Of a DNA stretch of 64,000 nucleotides, positions 18,255 through 28,829 are shown piece by piece. This DNA is from CAVORD01 sp963698535. GTDB taxonomy: Bacteria; Bacteroidota; Bacteroidia; Bacteroidales; VadinHA17. The notes beneath the pieces are model-generated. The model was given only the letters and a program-made list of their open reading frames with translations. It ran no database searches and was not told where the DNA came from. The stretch spans positions 1 to 64,000 of the forward strand of contig CAVORD010000002.1 in the NCBI GenBank assembly GCA_963698535.1, written 5' to 3'. Positions within the stretch are counted from its first letter, which is position 1. Each line of letters starts with the position of its first letter. Position numbers and translations under genes: made by a program.

Positions 18255-20630
18255 CTATCTGCCTCCGTTAACAGGGTTGGCATCCATCGCGTACATGCCT
18301 CTCCCGTGAGTGGCAATTACAATTATATTGTCGCGGGGGTGGATTATCAGATCGTGAACATAGCATGTAGGCAGATTGCCTCCCAGCACCTCCCAGCTCT
18401 TGCCTTCGTTAAGAGATACGTAAGCTCCCACATCGGTACCTGCATAGAGTATTTCCTTTTTAATGGGATCTTCTCTTATCACGTTTACTGTTCCCAGAGG
18501 AATATTGGCTGAAATATCTTTCCATGTTTTTCCATAGTCGGTTGACATCCATACATAAACGGTAAAATCATCATCTCTTTTACCATTCTGGGTCATGTAA
18601 ACCGTACCCTCCTCGAAGGCGGAGGCGACAATTCTTGAGATCCATCTGTCGGGAGCGATACCTTCAACGATTTCGGTCCATTCGCCACCGTCATTCATGG
18701 TAACCCATACCCTTCCATCGTCGGTGCCAACATATATAAGTCCCTGCTTCAACGGTGATTCAGATACTGAGGTTATGGTCTGGTGCTTAACGTCACCTGC
18801 GTGAGCGGGGTTATTGTGTGACAGATCGGGGCTTATTCTCTTCCATGATTCTCCCTGATCATCAGACTTAAAGAGATATTGCATACCATGATAAATGGTT
18901 TTGGAGTTATGCGGTGAGAGGGTAAATGCGGCCAGCCACTCACCTCTCAAGGGTGGTTCACCTTCTCCTGCAACAGGAACGATATTCTTACTGGTTGACG
19001 GTCTGATAAATTGCATCATCTTACCATCCCTGCCCATTCTTTCCATCGTGTCGGGTTTACTGTAATCATCACGGGTAAGTGTCCCGTAGAAACCTGCTGA
19101 ATAGACAATATTTGGATCGAGCGGGTCTATTGCATGGTTAGATCCTTCTCCGCCCGGTGCATTTTGCCACTCTACTGCCGGAATACTATCTCTTCCGTTA
19201 GCAAGAATAACCTCTCCCCTTCTGCTTCCGTGGTCCTGAACCGATCCGTATACCCTGAATGGCGTTGCCATGTCGTAGTTTACATTGAAAAACTGAACAG
19301 CGTTCAATTTTGTGTATGAACTGTTCCATGTAGCCCCGCCATCATTAGTGATATGCACACCCTGGTCATTATTACATACCATGAATTTATTATCCTGCGG
19401 ATCGATCCACAAACCATGGTTGTCGCCGCCTGCATTCTGGAAATTTTCCCAGGTTTTCCCTCCGTCCTTCGATACAGCCATCCTTACTCCCATTATGTAG
19501 AGTGTATTCTCATCGGTGGGGTCGACAGTGATCTGACCGAACACCCATCCATAGGTATTACTCAATCGCTGCAGCAGAGGATCATCAAGGGCGGTCACAC
19601 GAGTCCATGTATCACCCTTATCATCTGACCTGAAAACCTGAGCCCCCCGAATGAAGCCACATGATGGCAAACCGTACGGATTGCTAATCTCTTCTTCCGT
19701 AGGCTCTCTTACCACCTCGTAATCATCTATATAGGCATACAAAACATTTGGGTTGGTAAGGGAGATATCGACACCGATCCTGCCTCGATACTGTGGAGAC
19801 ATCAGCCCGTTTGATATTTCAATCCATGTCTTACCACCATCGGTCGACTTATGGATTGAGCATCCTGTGTAACCGGGCTCAGTTCTTGGATCATTCCACT
19901 TCTTTCTTACCCTCTGCCATGTTGCAGCGTAAATAATATTTGGATCGGAAGGATCCATATCTACATCGATAACACCTGTCAACTCATCTTTCTGTAGTAT
20001 CGCCGACCATGTTTTACCACCATCGGTGGTCATATAGAGTCCTCTATCCTTATTTGGTGTCCATTCATTGCCGGATACTCCTACATATACTATATCCGGG
20101 TTTTCGGGGTGAATAATGATCCTCGATATCGTGTTTGAGTTCTCCAGACCCATGTGGGTAAAAGTTACTCCTCCATCGGTCGATTTATAGATACCATTAC
20201 CGGCATGAGAACTTCTGAAAATATTAGATTCACCTGTACCGACCCATATAATATCTTTATTGGTTGGAGCTATTGCAATATCACCGATCGATGAGGATGC
20301 TTCCTTTTCAAAAATAGGACTCCAGGTCTCTCCGTTATCGACAGTTTTCCATACTCCACCCGATGCGCTTGCGGTTAAGATATAATCTCTTTCGGGAGAT
20401 ACAGCAGCATCGGTCATTCTGCCACTTGTGTTTTTAGGACCCAGAAACTGCCAGTTAAGATTCGCAAAAGTGGAATTCTTTTCCATTACAAGATGCCTGT
20501 TAAAGGCATTTAGTCGCTCTTTACCATCCTTGAGCAACACCTTCTCTTTAGGGGTGCAGGATGAAATAATGATCAGGGTTAGTAATAAAAGGAACAATCC
20601 TGATTTAATTTTCCAGTACTTCATTTTCAA
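18255..20630 (-). CDS. sortilin-like BNR/Asp-box propeller lipoprotein
   Basis: A 791-residue lipoprotein with a lipobox ending in Cys25 (LIIISSC), so it is anchored at the cell envelope. The body carries eleven Asp-box-like motifs of the type S-x-D-x-G-x-T-W (for example KTVDNGETW, KSTDGGKTW, VSKDGGKTW, MSTDYGKTW), evenly spread as in the ten-bladed VPS10/sortilin-type propeller. Such proteins are common in Bacteroidota. They may bind or process glycans or peptides, but the motif marks a fold, not an activity, and I see no proof of glycosidase residues. It has its own terminator at 18164. The upstream spacer (20631-20971) separates it from the divergent transporter gene. Confidence 0.85.
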   Translation of the reverse strand: MKMKYWKIKSGLFLLLLTLIIISSCTPKEKVLLKDGKERLNAFNRHLVMEKNSTFANLNWQFLGPKNTSGRMTDAAVSPERDYILTASASGGVWKTVDNGETWSPIFEKEASSSIGDIAIAPTNKDIIWVGTGESNIFRSSHAGNGIYKSTDGGVTFTHMGLENSNTISRIIIHPENPDIVYVGVSGNEWTPNKDRGLYMTTDGGKTWSAILQKDELTGVIDVDMDPSDPNIIYAATWQRVRKKWNDPRTEPGYTGCSIHKSTDGGKTWIEISNGLMSPQYRGRIGVDISLTNPNVLYAYIDDYEVVREPTEEEISNPYGLPSCGFIRGAQVFRSDDKGDTWTRVTALDDPLLQRLSNTYGWVFGQITVDPTDENTLYIMGVRMAVSKDGGKTWENFQNAGGDNHGLWIDPQDNKFMVCNNDQGVHITNDGGATWNSSYTKLNAVQFFNVNYDMATPFRVYGSVQDHGSRRGEVILANGRDSIPAVEWQNAPGGEGSNHAIDPLDPNIVYSAGFYGTLTRDDYSKPDTMERMGRDGKMMQFIRPSTSKNIVPVAGEGEPPLRGEWLAAFTLSPHNSKTIYHGMQYLFKSDDQGESWKRISPDLSHNNPAHAGDVKHQTITSVSESPLKQGLIYVGTDDGRVWVTMNDGGEWTEIVEGIAPDRWISRIVASAFEEGTVYMTQNGKRDDDFTVYVWMSTDYGKTWKDISANIPLGTVNVIREDPIKKEILYAGTDVGAYVSLNEGKSWEVLGGNLPTCYVHDLIIHPRDNIIVIATHGRGMYAMDANPVNGGR

Positions 20631-20971
20631 TTGTTTTAGGATTAATTGTTGATTTTTGACTTATGTGTTAATAGTATAATTATTAATTACTTAAAGATCA
20701 CAGGCATCTGACATCACAACTTCTTGTCTTCAGTTCCATATAACAATGATCTAATTTAAGTAAAAGAATGGAAAGAGAAAGTGTCAATAACCACTAAAGC
20801 TGAATTCAGACCTGTAATCAGGGTCTATTTGAATATGGCAAATTATTTATATGGAGAAGAAATGTAATCAGGATATTAATGATACTTTCAAACTTAGAAC
20901 AACATTCCCTTATATTAGGAACAATTTGATAACTTTATCATCGTTTTCAGATATAACTTAAGCAGACAAAG
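20631..20971. other. divergent intergenic region
   Basis: 341 A+T-rich bases between two divergent genes. It must hold both promoters, but I find no exact TAnnTTTG box. TAACTTTA at 20932-20939 is the nearest match on the plus side. No RNA gene or repeat is visible. Confidence 0.4.
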
Positions 20972-23193
20972 ATGGCAGAGAAGAGTAATGGATTTGGCAC
21001 AGCACCGGTATTTTTTACAGCAATATCCACAATTCTTGGTGCAATACTTTTTTTACGATTCGGATATGCAGTGGGCACATTAGGATTCTGGGGGGTTGTT
21101 TTAATTATTCTTCTTGGCCACATGGTTACTATTCCAACAGCCCTGGCTATATCTGAACTGGCAACGAACAAACGTGTAGAAGGTGGCGGAGAGTATTTTA
21201 TCATATCCCGCTCTTTCGGTCTTAATATCGGAGCCACCATAGGTATAGCCCTCTATCTTTCTCAGGCTATAAGTGTTGCCTTTTATATTATTGCCTTCAC
21301 GGAAGCTTTTGAGTTTTTTTTCAATCACGCTGCGGCGGTATGGGGTCTTGAACTCCCGAGGCAGGTGATCAGCATACCCGCAACCCTGCTACTAGGAGCC
21401 CTGATACTAATAAAAGGGGCAAATCTTGGGGTCAAGGCTCTTTATGTCGTTATCGCTATACTCTTTGTTTCCCTAATTGCCTTCTTCGCCGGGTCAACGG
21501 ATCATGCAGCTACTTCCAGTTTTAATTTTCTGAATGCAGATTTCAGGAATACCGAGAGTTTCTTCATTGTTTTTGCCATTGTTTTCCCTGCTTTTACCGG
21601 CATGACGGCAGGAGTAGGTCTTTCAGGCGACCTGAAGAATCCTGCCAAATCGATACCTATAGGTACAACAGTGGCAACTGTTTCCGGCTTGATCATTTAC
21701 CTTTTTATATCCTACAAACTGGCCCTCTCGGCAAGTCCGGAAGATCTTGTAGGAGATCAGCTCATAATGTCTAAAATAGCCCTTGGCGGAGTCTATCTCA
21801 TCCCTATCGGATTAGCAGCCTCAACCATCTCTTCGGCGCTGGGATCAGTAATGGTAGCACCCCGAACTCTTCAGGCTCTGGCCAACGACAGATCGTTTCC
21901 TTCGATCTTCATGAACAGATGGCTCGGCAAGGGTCGTGCTCTTGACGGTGAACCAACAAACGCAGCTTTCATAACCCTCGTAATAGCACTGGTATTTGTC
22001 GCAATGGGTAATGTTAATGCTGTTGCAGAGGTTATTTCAATGTTCTTTATGGTTACCTACGGATCTCTTTGTCTTATCTCTTTTCTTAACCATTTTGGTT
22101 CCAGCCCGTCGTACAGGCCTTCATTCAAGTCGAAATGGTACTTTTCGCTGGCCGGGTTTATTGTATCGTTATGGGTGATGTTCAAAATTAATACCCCATA
22201 TGCGGTAGCCGCCATAACAATTATGACCCTTGTATATCTCTATATCGACAATTATCATAAAGAGCGACAGGGCCTCGAATCTCTTTTTGCCAACTCCATC
22301 TTCCAGCTTAACAGGAATCTGCAGGTTTATCTCCAGCGGTCCTCGGCCAGTGCAAAGTCGAAGGAATGGAGACCCAGTGCAATATGTATCTCTAAATCAT
22401 CATTTGAAAGAGCCACGGCCTTTAAGCTGCTTAACTGGATATCATATAAGTATGGCTTTGGTACCTATCTTCACAGGATTGAAGGTTACTATTCAAAAGC
22501 TACCAACGACCAGGCCAAGGAGGAGCTTGCACGAGGCTGTTAAAGTCGTTCAGCCATATCCAGAACCATGTTTATGTTGACACACTCATATCGCCCTCAT
22601 ATACTTCTGCCATTGCTCAGGCTATTCAGTTACCCGGAATATCGGGTATGGAAAACAACCTTGTTCTGTTCGAATACAATAAGAATTCAGCTGAGGAACT
22701 TCCTGAAATAGTTGATAACTATTCAATGGTAAATGCCGGTAGTTTTGATGTTTGCCTGCTTGCCACCTCACACAAGGAGATGAACTATTTCAATGGCATC
22801 CATGTCTGGATAAGGTCGGCCGACACCGACAATGCCAACCTGATGATTCTCATCAGTTTCATTGTATCGGGTCATCCCGACTGGAAAGGAACCTCAATCA
22901 AGATATTTGAACTTTGCAAAAAGGATCAGCTTGAAGAGACAAGAGCTACTGTCGAGGAGTTGCTGGAGACAGGAAGGCTTCCTATCACAAAGAAGAATAT
23001 TGAAATAATAGTAGAGGATCCGGATATTCCTACAAAAGATATAATCAACCAGAAATCGAAGGATGCGGCTCTTACCATAATGGGATTCAGAGGTGAGAAC
23101 CTTAAGGCTCTGGGGACGACCATATTTGAGGGATATGATGATCTGGGGACGATACTCTTTGTAAATGCTCACTCACAGAAGGAGATCAACTAA
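20972..23193 (+). CDS. cation-chloride cotransporter-like (SLC12/APC) protein, frameshifted
   Basis: About 740 residues once one frame break is bridged. The N-terminal ~450 residues are the APC-fold transport core with about twelve membrane helices (STILGAILFLRFGYAVG as helix 1; GLSGDLKNPAKSIP between helices). The C-terminal ~250 residues form a soluble cytosolic domain with LMILISFIVSGHPDW and a late universal-stress-like part, as in bacterial and archaeal relatives of the Na-K-Cl and K-Cl cotransporters. It probably moves chloride with cations, or amino acids. The break lies near 22534: ELAR runs into a stop, while the next frame continues LLKSFSHIQNHVYVD. Adding one base after CGA restores it. 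The gene converges on mutS with two bases between the stops. Confidence 0.82.
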
Positions 23194-23195
23194 AC

Positions 23196-25805
23196 TTATT
23201 TTAGAGCTTTCCGGATATTATAGAGTTTGTTTAGTGCCTCCATTGGTGTAAGATTATCAATATCGAGATTTGCTATCTCGTCTCTTATCTGTTTAAGAAC
23301 GGGATCGTCGAGTTGGTAGAAACTGAGTTGAACGCCCTCTCTTTTGTCGCCAATTTCGGCAACCGGCTTGGCCAGTTCATTTCGTTCCAATCCTTTCTCA
23401 AGCTCAAGAAGTATCTCGTCGGCTCTTTTGATGACGCTTTTGGGCATACCAGCCATCCGTGCCACATGAATACCAAAGCTATGTTCACTACCTCCCTTCT
23501 TCAGCTTGCGCATGAAGACTATCTTATTCTCCAGTTCTTTTATCGAGACGTTGTAATTCCTGATCCTCGAGAATGAATTCTCCATCTCATTCAGCTCGTG
23601 GTAGTGTGTTGCAAAGAGAGTTTTGGCCTTCATCTTATGCTCATGGATGAATTCAACCATTGCCCAGGCTATGGAGATACCGTCGTATGTGCTGGTCCCT
23701 CGGCCTATCTCATCAAGTAATACAAGGCTTCTCCCCGAAAGGTTGTTTAGAATACTTGCTGCCTCATTCATCTCTACCATGAATGTTGATTCTCCGAGGC
23801 TTAGGTTATCGGATGCACCAACCCGGGTAAATATTTTATCCACAATTCCAATTGTAGCTGCAGAGGCAGGAACAAAGCAACCCGATTGTGCCATAATAAC
23901 GATAAGGGCCGTTTGCCGTAACAGGGCTGATTTACCCGACATGTTAGGGCCGGTAAGTATAATAACCTGCTGTTCGGTGGTGTCGAGAAAAATATCATTT
24001 GGAATATATGGTTCACCGGGCGGCAGTACTCTCTCTATTACCGGATGCCGTCCGTCTTTAATGTCAAGAATATCAGTATCATCAAGCACCGGCCGGCAAT
24101 AATCGTATTTGATTGATATCTCAGAAAAGGAGTAGAGGCAATCGAGTCGCGCAATAATCGACCCATTGAGCTGGATAGCCGGAATAAATTCACCTATCTC
24201 CACTACCAGATCCTGGAAGAGTCTGCTCTCGATAGCGAGGATTTTCTCTTCAGCACCAAGTATCTTATTCTCATACTCTTTCAGTTCTTCTGTAATATAT
24301 CGTTCAGCACTTACGAGTGTCTGTTTGCGCGTCCAATCCTCCGGCACCTTATCCTTATGAGTATTCCTTACCTCGATATAGTAGCCAAATACATTATTGA
24401 AACCTATTTTAAGACTGGTAATACCTGTTCGCTCAATTTCGCGCTGCTGCATTGCAAGCAGGAAATCCTTGCCTGTTCTGAGTATACTTCTCAGCTCGTC
24501 GAGATCGGCTGATACTCCGGGGGCTATAACATCTCCCTTGCCTATCCCTATCGCCGGTTCTTCAACCAGGACCTCTCCTATTCTTGCAGAGAGAGAGGAA
24601 CAGGGATCAAGCTGTTCCCCTGCTTTTACCAGTGGCTTGCAATTGCCCGACATACATAACTGCCTCATTACCGGGATCACCAGCAGGGCTCTCTTAAGTT
24701 GCCCTACCTCTCTCGGGTTAATCTTTGCTGTAGCCACCTTCGATATCAAACGTTCCAGATCGCCAACCTGCCCTATCATTTTGGCCAGAGCTTCTCTTGT
24801 CTCCTCCCCGGAAATAAGATATTCAACTATATCGAGCCGTTCATTGAGAGGTGTTATCTCCTTTAGTGGCAGTGCGATCCAGCGTTTCAGCAATCGTCCG
24901 CCCATTGGAGAAACGGTTTTGTCAAGAACGCCAAGTAGTGTACTGGCTCCCTCATATGGAGAATAGAAGAGTTCAAGGTTCCTGATGGTGAACTTATCGA
25001 GCCACATATAGTTTTCCTGCTCAATGCGTGTCACCCGTGTTATGTGGCTTAAACCCTCGTGCTGGGTAAGGTCGAGATAGAAGAGTACCGCACCGGCAGC
25101 AATAATACCCATGGACAGTCCATGGATACCAAAGCCCTTAAGAGAAGTTGTTCCAAACTGTTTCAGGAGTCTGTCGTTTGCTGCATCGGAGGTAAATATC
25201 CAGTCGTCGAGTTTGAAGGTATAGTATTTACCTGCGAAATGCTCACTGAATGACTGTGACTGTCGCTTTTCATAGAGGACCTCTTTGGGCCTGAATGTGC
25301 TTATTAGCTGCTCAACATACTCCACAGATCCTTCAGCGATCATAAACTCACCTGTAGAGATATCAAGGAATGCAATACCTGCCATTGTACGATCGATATG
25401 CACCGCAGCGAGGAAGTTATTTTCCTTGTGGTTAAGAACGTTATCGTGGAGTGATAATCCCGGAGTGACAAGCTCGGTTATACCTCGCTTAACAATATTC
25501 CTGGTAAGCTTAGGGTCTTCGAGTTGCTCACATATAGCCACCCGGAAACCGGCTCTCACCAGTTTGGGGAGGTATGTGTCGAGGGCATGATATGGGAAGC
25601 CGGCAAGTTCAACAAATGAGGCCGCTCCGTTTGCACGGCGCGTGAGAGTGATACCCAGAGCATCGGCGGCCTTAATGGCGTCATCGCCAAACGTTTCATA
25701 GAAGTCGCCCACCCTGAAAAGCAACAGCGCATCAGGGTGTTTAGCCTTGATATTGTAGTATTGCTTCATCAAAGGAGTATCGGCGTACTTCTGCTTTTCT
25801 GTCAT
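23196..25805 (-). CDS. mutS: DNA mismatch repair protein MutS
   Basis: An 869-residue MutS of normal length. The mismatch-binding Phe-x-Glu is in FRVGDFYETFGDDA (about residues 30-43). The connector, lever and clamp domains follow. The C-terminal ATPase has Walker A TGPNMSGKSALLRQ, Walker B VLLDEIGRGTSTYDG and the downstream FATHYHEL. It recognises mismatches and recruits MutL; it is cytoplasmic on DNA. The first ~100 residues are well conserved, so the start at 25805 is secure. It is a single gene with a good -7 box at 25850-25857, and it converges with the transporter gene. Confidence 0.97.
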   Translation of the reverse strand: MTEKQKYADTPLMKQYYNIKAKHPDALLLFRVGDFYETFGDDAIKAADALGITLTRRANGAASFVELAGFPYHALDTYLPKLVRAGFRVAICEQLEDPKLTRNIVKRGITELVTPGLSLHDNVLNHKENNFLAAVHIDRTMAGIAFLDISTGEFMIAEGSVEYVEQLISTFRPKEVLYEKRQSQSFSEHFAGKYYTFKLDDWIFTSDAANDRLLKQFGTTSLKGFGIHGLSMGIIAAGAVLFYLDLTQHEGLSHITRVTRIEQENYMWLDKFTIRNLELFYSPYEGASTLLGVLDKTVSPMGGRLLKRWIALPLKEITPLNERLDIVEYLISGEETREALAKMIGQVGDLERLISKVATAKINPREVGQLKRALLVIPVMRQLCMSGNCKPLVKAGEQLDPCSSLSARIGEVLVEEPAIGIGKGDVIAPGVSADLDELRSILRTGKDFLLAMQQREIERTGITSLKIGFNNVFGYYIEVRNTHKDKVPEDWTRKQTLVSAERYITEELKEYENKILGAEEKILAIESRLFQDLVVEIGEFIPAIQLNGSIIARLDCLYSFSEISIKYDYCRPVLDDTDILDIKDGRHPVIERVLPPGEPYIPNDIFLDTTEQQVIILTGPNMSGKSALLRQTALIVIMAQSGCFVPASAATIGIVDKIFTRVGASDNLSLGESTFMVEMNEAASILNNLSGRSLVLLDEIGRGTSTYDGISIAWAMVEFIHEHKMKAKTLFATHYHELNEMENSFSRIRNYNVSIKELENKIVFMRKLKKGGSEHSFGIHVARMAGMPKSVIKRADEILLELEKGLERNELAKPVAEIGDKREGVQLSFYQLDDPVLKQIRDEIANLDIDNLTPMEALNKLYNIRKALK

Positions 25806-25849
25806 AAGATCAAAGGGGTATCAACTGCATTAATTACTCTCATGAACAA

Positions 25850-25857
25850 CAAATATA
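25850..25857 (-). promoter_or_regulatory. putative -7 box of mutS
   Basis: On the minus strand TATATTTG matches the Bacteroidota -7 consensus TAnnTTTG, 44 bases before the mutS start. No good TTTG -33 element is visible at the right distance. Confidence 0.5.
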
Positions 25858-25988
25858 CAAAGGCACATCTTATTAAAGGAATCGGAGAGTGCTTTTCTTT
25901 AATGATAATAAAAAGAAAAATAATAGTGGCAATTATCATTGTTGACGAGAATTTAACTCTATACATTTAGCCTGAAATTCAACTGAAA

Positions 25989-27317
25989 ATGATGAAGAGA
26001 GTACTGATTCTCGGAGCCGGCATGGTGGCAAAACCAATGATAGAATATCTGTTAGAGAAAGGTATTACAATAACTGTTGCCTCTCCTATGGATCAGCGGG
26101 CAACAGAAATGATTGCAGGAAATCCGCTTGGGAAATCTGTAAAATGGTCGAGCAATGAGAGGGATCAGCTTGAATCGATGATTGCGGAGCATGATGTTGT
26201 TGTTAGCCTGCTGCCTTATAAGCTGCACGGGCAGATAGCCAGCGTCTGTCTGAAATATAAGAAGCACCTGGTAACAACCTCCTATGTCCAGCCCGAAATA
26301 GCTGCCATGAATGATGAGGCAGTTGCTGCGGGCGTTTTATTTATGAACGAAATAGGCCTTGATCCGGGTATAGATCATATGTCGGCCATGAAGATCATCG
26401 ACAGGGTCCATGACAAAGGTGGGAAGATAGTTGATTTCTACTCTATTTGCGGCGCTCTCCCTGCTCCTGAAGCAGCAAACAATCCCTTTGGCTATAAATT
26501 CTCATGGAGTCCTAAAGGGGTGATCCTGGCGAGTAAAAACAGCGGGTCATACCTTAAAAACGGAGTTAAGATCAATATCCCACCGGAAGATCTGTTTAAA
26601 GACAGGTTCAATCTTGATTTCCCTGAAGTAGGTATACTCGATGTATATCCGAATCGCGACTCCATCAGCTATATTGACATTTATAATATTGAAGAGGTAA
26701 AAACGATATACAGAGGCACTTTCAGGCATCGGGGATGGTGCGAATTACTTGATGTAATAAAGGCGCTAAACCTCCTCGACGATCAGGAAAAAGATTATTC
26801 AGGTAAGAGTTACGCTGAGCTCGTGGAAATGCAAAGTGGTCTTTCCATTGCACAGATTCGCGGTTCGGAGGGTGCCCGATATGGCATTACAGATAAGGTT
26901 ATCAAAGCCTTTGAGTGGCTCGGTCTGATCGGCAAAGAAGCAATGGGGTATGAAAAATCATCATCTTTTGAGATCGTTTCAGATCTGATGATAGGCAGGA
27001 TGATACTCGGAGATAATGAGCGTGACATGGTTGCCCTTAAGCATCTTTTCTATGCTTCCTACCCTGACGGAAAAGATGAGGTTATTATTTCAACAATGCT
27101 CGATTTCGGTACACCGGCACAAAATACTGCAGTAGCGCGTACTGTTGCTTTACCGGCTGCCATCTGTGTAAGGAATATTCTCGAAGGCAATATTTCAATA
27201 ACCGGCGTCCATCGCCCTGTAATGAAAGAGGTCTACCTCCCTGTTCTCGAAGAACTTGAGCAGCTTGGCATCAGAATGACGGAGGAGTTTGGTCTTTCTT
27301 CGGAAAACAGGATATGA
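25989..27317 (+). CDS. saccharopine dehydrogenase family protein
   Basis: A 442-residue oxidoreductase with an N-terminal Rossmann fold (VLILGAGMVAKPMIEYL) and the saccharopine-reductase C-terminal domain (GLDPGIDHMSAMKIID, SICGALPAPEAANNPFGYKFSWSP). Relatives (LYS9-like) interconvert saccharopine with glutamate and aminoadipate semialdehyde in lysine breakdown; others act on related imino acids. It is cytoplasmic. No lysine-degradation neighbour is visible, so the exact substrate is open. A second ATG follows the first directly. The stop lies next to the stop of the converging trmN6. Confidence 0.85.
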   Translation: MMKRVLILGAGMVAKPMIEYLLEKGITITVASPMDQRATEMIAGNPLGKSVKWSSNERDQLESMIAEHDVVVSLLPYKLHGQIASVCLKYKKHLVTTSYVQPEIAAMNDEAVAAGVLFMNEIGLDPGIDHMSAMKIIDRVHDKGGKIVDFYSICGALPAPEAANNPFGYKFSWSPKGVILASKNSGSYLKNGVKINIPPEDLFKDRFNLDFPEVGILDVYPNRDSISYIDIYNIEEVKTIYRGTFRHRGWCELLDVIKALNLLDDQEKDYSGKSYAELVEMQSGLSIAQIRGSEGARYGITDKVIKAFEWLGLIGKEAMGYEKSSSFEIVSDLMIGRMILGDNERDMVALKHLFYASYPDGKDEVIISTMLDFGTPAQNTAVARTVALPAAICVRNILEGNISITGVHRPVMKEVYLPVLEELEQLGIRMTEEFGLSSENRI

Positions 27318-27318
27318 T

Positions 27319-28032
27319 CTACCTGTCGAGGTAAAAGTCATGGGTAAGGTCTGAATATTCCTTGCTGTATATATGCCGGCCTCCGCTCTCGATAACCAGA
27401 AAACGTGATTTGAGCTCCTCTCTGGATTTACGAAAAGCAAGAAGTAACCTCTTCACTTCCGACTCAGGTGTTGGCTTCACCTTTATCATCTCATAGCAAT
27501 AAAGACCATGATTTGCGGCTTCGGCAACGGCAACCATTCCCTCCGCATATGGCAGCACCATACAGAGACGTCCGGAATCATTCAACAACACCGCAGCTGA
27601 TCTGAAAATGGTTTCGTGCGTTAACGTTATTGTATGCCTTGCCCGGGCCTCCCTGCTGTCGGGGTTAATAAGGCTTTTGCTGAAAAAAGGAGGGTTGGTA
27701 ACAATAAGGTCGAATTTATCCTGACATTTTTCAGCAAAAGAGTGCAGATCGGTTCTTTCAACACATATTCTATCCTGCCATCCGGAATTTTTCACATTTT
27801 CGCACGCTTGCCGGAATGATCCTTCATCCGGCTCAATAGCGGTAATGAGTGCGGAGGATCTCTGTGCCAGCATAAGTGCTATCAGTCCTGTACCTGTACC
27901 CACATCGAGTGCATTTGTTACATCATTCATATCGGCCCATGCTCCGAGCAGAACACCATCGGTACCAACCTTAAAAGATGTATCGGCCTGTTGGATTGAA
28001 AATTGCTTAAATCGGAAGATGTTACCGCCCAT
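27319..28032 (-). CDS. trmN6: tRNA1(Val) (adenine-37-N6) methyltransferase
   Basis: A 237-residue class I SAM methyltransferase. It has the N-terminal FRFKQFSIQQ and KVGTDGVLLGAWA that mark the YfiC/TrmN6 group, SAM-binding motif I DVGTGTGLIALMLAQ and the N6-adenine catalytic motif NPPFF. It methylates A37 next to the anticodon of one valine tRNA. It is cytoplasmic. It is the last gene of the tatA-yrbG-lolD-TIGR02757-trmN6 operon, two bases after the previous stop. Confidence 0.9.
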   Translation of the reverse strand: MGGNIFRFKQFSIQQADTSFKVGTDGVLLGAWADMNDVTNALDVGTGTGLIALMLAQRSSALITAIEPDEGSFRQACENVKNSGWQDRICVERTDLHSFAEKCQDKFDLIVTNPPFFSKSLINPDSREARARHTITLTHETIFRSAAVLLNDSGRLCMVLPYAEGMVAVAEAANHGLYCYEMIKVKPTPESEVKRLLLAFRKSREELKSRFLVIESGGRHIYSKEYSDLTHDFYLDR

Positions 28033-28034
28033 TG

Positions 28035-28829
28035 CTAAAATTCTTCATTCACACCAAGTCCGAACAGGGCAAAATCATATCTGACAGGATCGGTGGGGTC
28101 AAATTCTCTGAGAACAGATGTCAGTTCATCCACTGCTTTCCAGTCGTTCTGTTTCCTTGTCAGCATACCCAGTTTCCGGGCTGTGTTCCCTGAATGAAGG
28201 TCGAGGGGTATAAAAAGACCGGCTTGAGGAATCCTCTCCCAGATTCCGAAATCTACTCCCCGGTTATCCTTCCTGACCATCCACCTGAGGTACATGTTCA
28301 GGCGCTTCCCGGCGGCACCTGAGTTTACATTAGCAAAGTGTTTTCCGCTTCTCAGAGGTGTTTCACCAAAGAAGAACTTCTCTCTGAACGATGCCAGTCC
28401 TTCCTTAACGTCTCCTCCGGAGTCGATAGCTGCAACGAATATATCTTCGGGCGATTCATATCGTGCATAGAAATTTCTCAGGCATAATATAAAAGTGACG
28501 CAGTCGATCCCATTAAATGTTCTGTAGACAAAATTTTTCAGCCTGCCTATCTGGTTCTGATCTGCAGTCATCACAAAATCATAAGGAGAGGAACCCATAA
28601 GGTCCATCAGGTTATTGGCACTTCTAAGTATAAGGTCCCTTCTTCCCCAGGCGATCGTGGCAGTGAGGAACCCGGAAATCTCTATATCTTGTTTTAATGA
28701 GAATTTATGGGGTATCGAAACAGGATCAGGGCCAATAAACTCATGGTTGTTGAACCTGTCGCTCTTTTCGTCGAGGAAAGCTTTAAGCTCCTGCCTGTCG
28801 GGGAAAGGTAATTTACTTACTCCTGTCAT
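28035..28829 (-). CDS. TIGR02757 (DUF2400) family protein
   Basis: A 264-residue protein that I assign to the TIGR02757 family from the typical DPVSIPHKF, ISGFLTATIAWGRR and the C-terminal FDPTDPVRYDFALFGLGV. The role is not established; the all-helical fold has been likened to helix-hairpin-helix DNA glycosylases, but I see no catalytic residues I can name. It is cytoplasmic. It overlaps the lolD end by 17 bases and is followed by trmN6 after two bases, so it is cotranscribed with both. Confidence 0.87.
   Translation of the reverse strand: MTGVSKLPFPDRQELKAFLDEKSDRFNNHEFIGPDPVSIPHKFSLKQDIEISGFLTATIAWGRRDLILRSANNLMDLMGSSPYDFVMTADQNQIGRLKNFVYRTFNGIDCVTFILCLRNFYARYESPEDIFVAAIDSGGDVKEGLASFREKFFFGETPLRSGKHFANVNSGAAGKRLNMYLRWMVRKDNRGVDFGIWERIPQAGLFIPLDLHSGNTARKLGMLTRKQNDWKAVDELTSVLREFDPTDPVRYDFALFGLGVNEEF

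Noticed and set aside
25806..25988. Small open frame on the plus strand between mutS and the saccharopine dehydrogenase gene
   Set aside because: A+T-rich low-complexity peptide overlapping the mutS start and promoter; no support as a gene.
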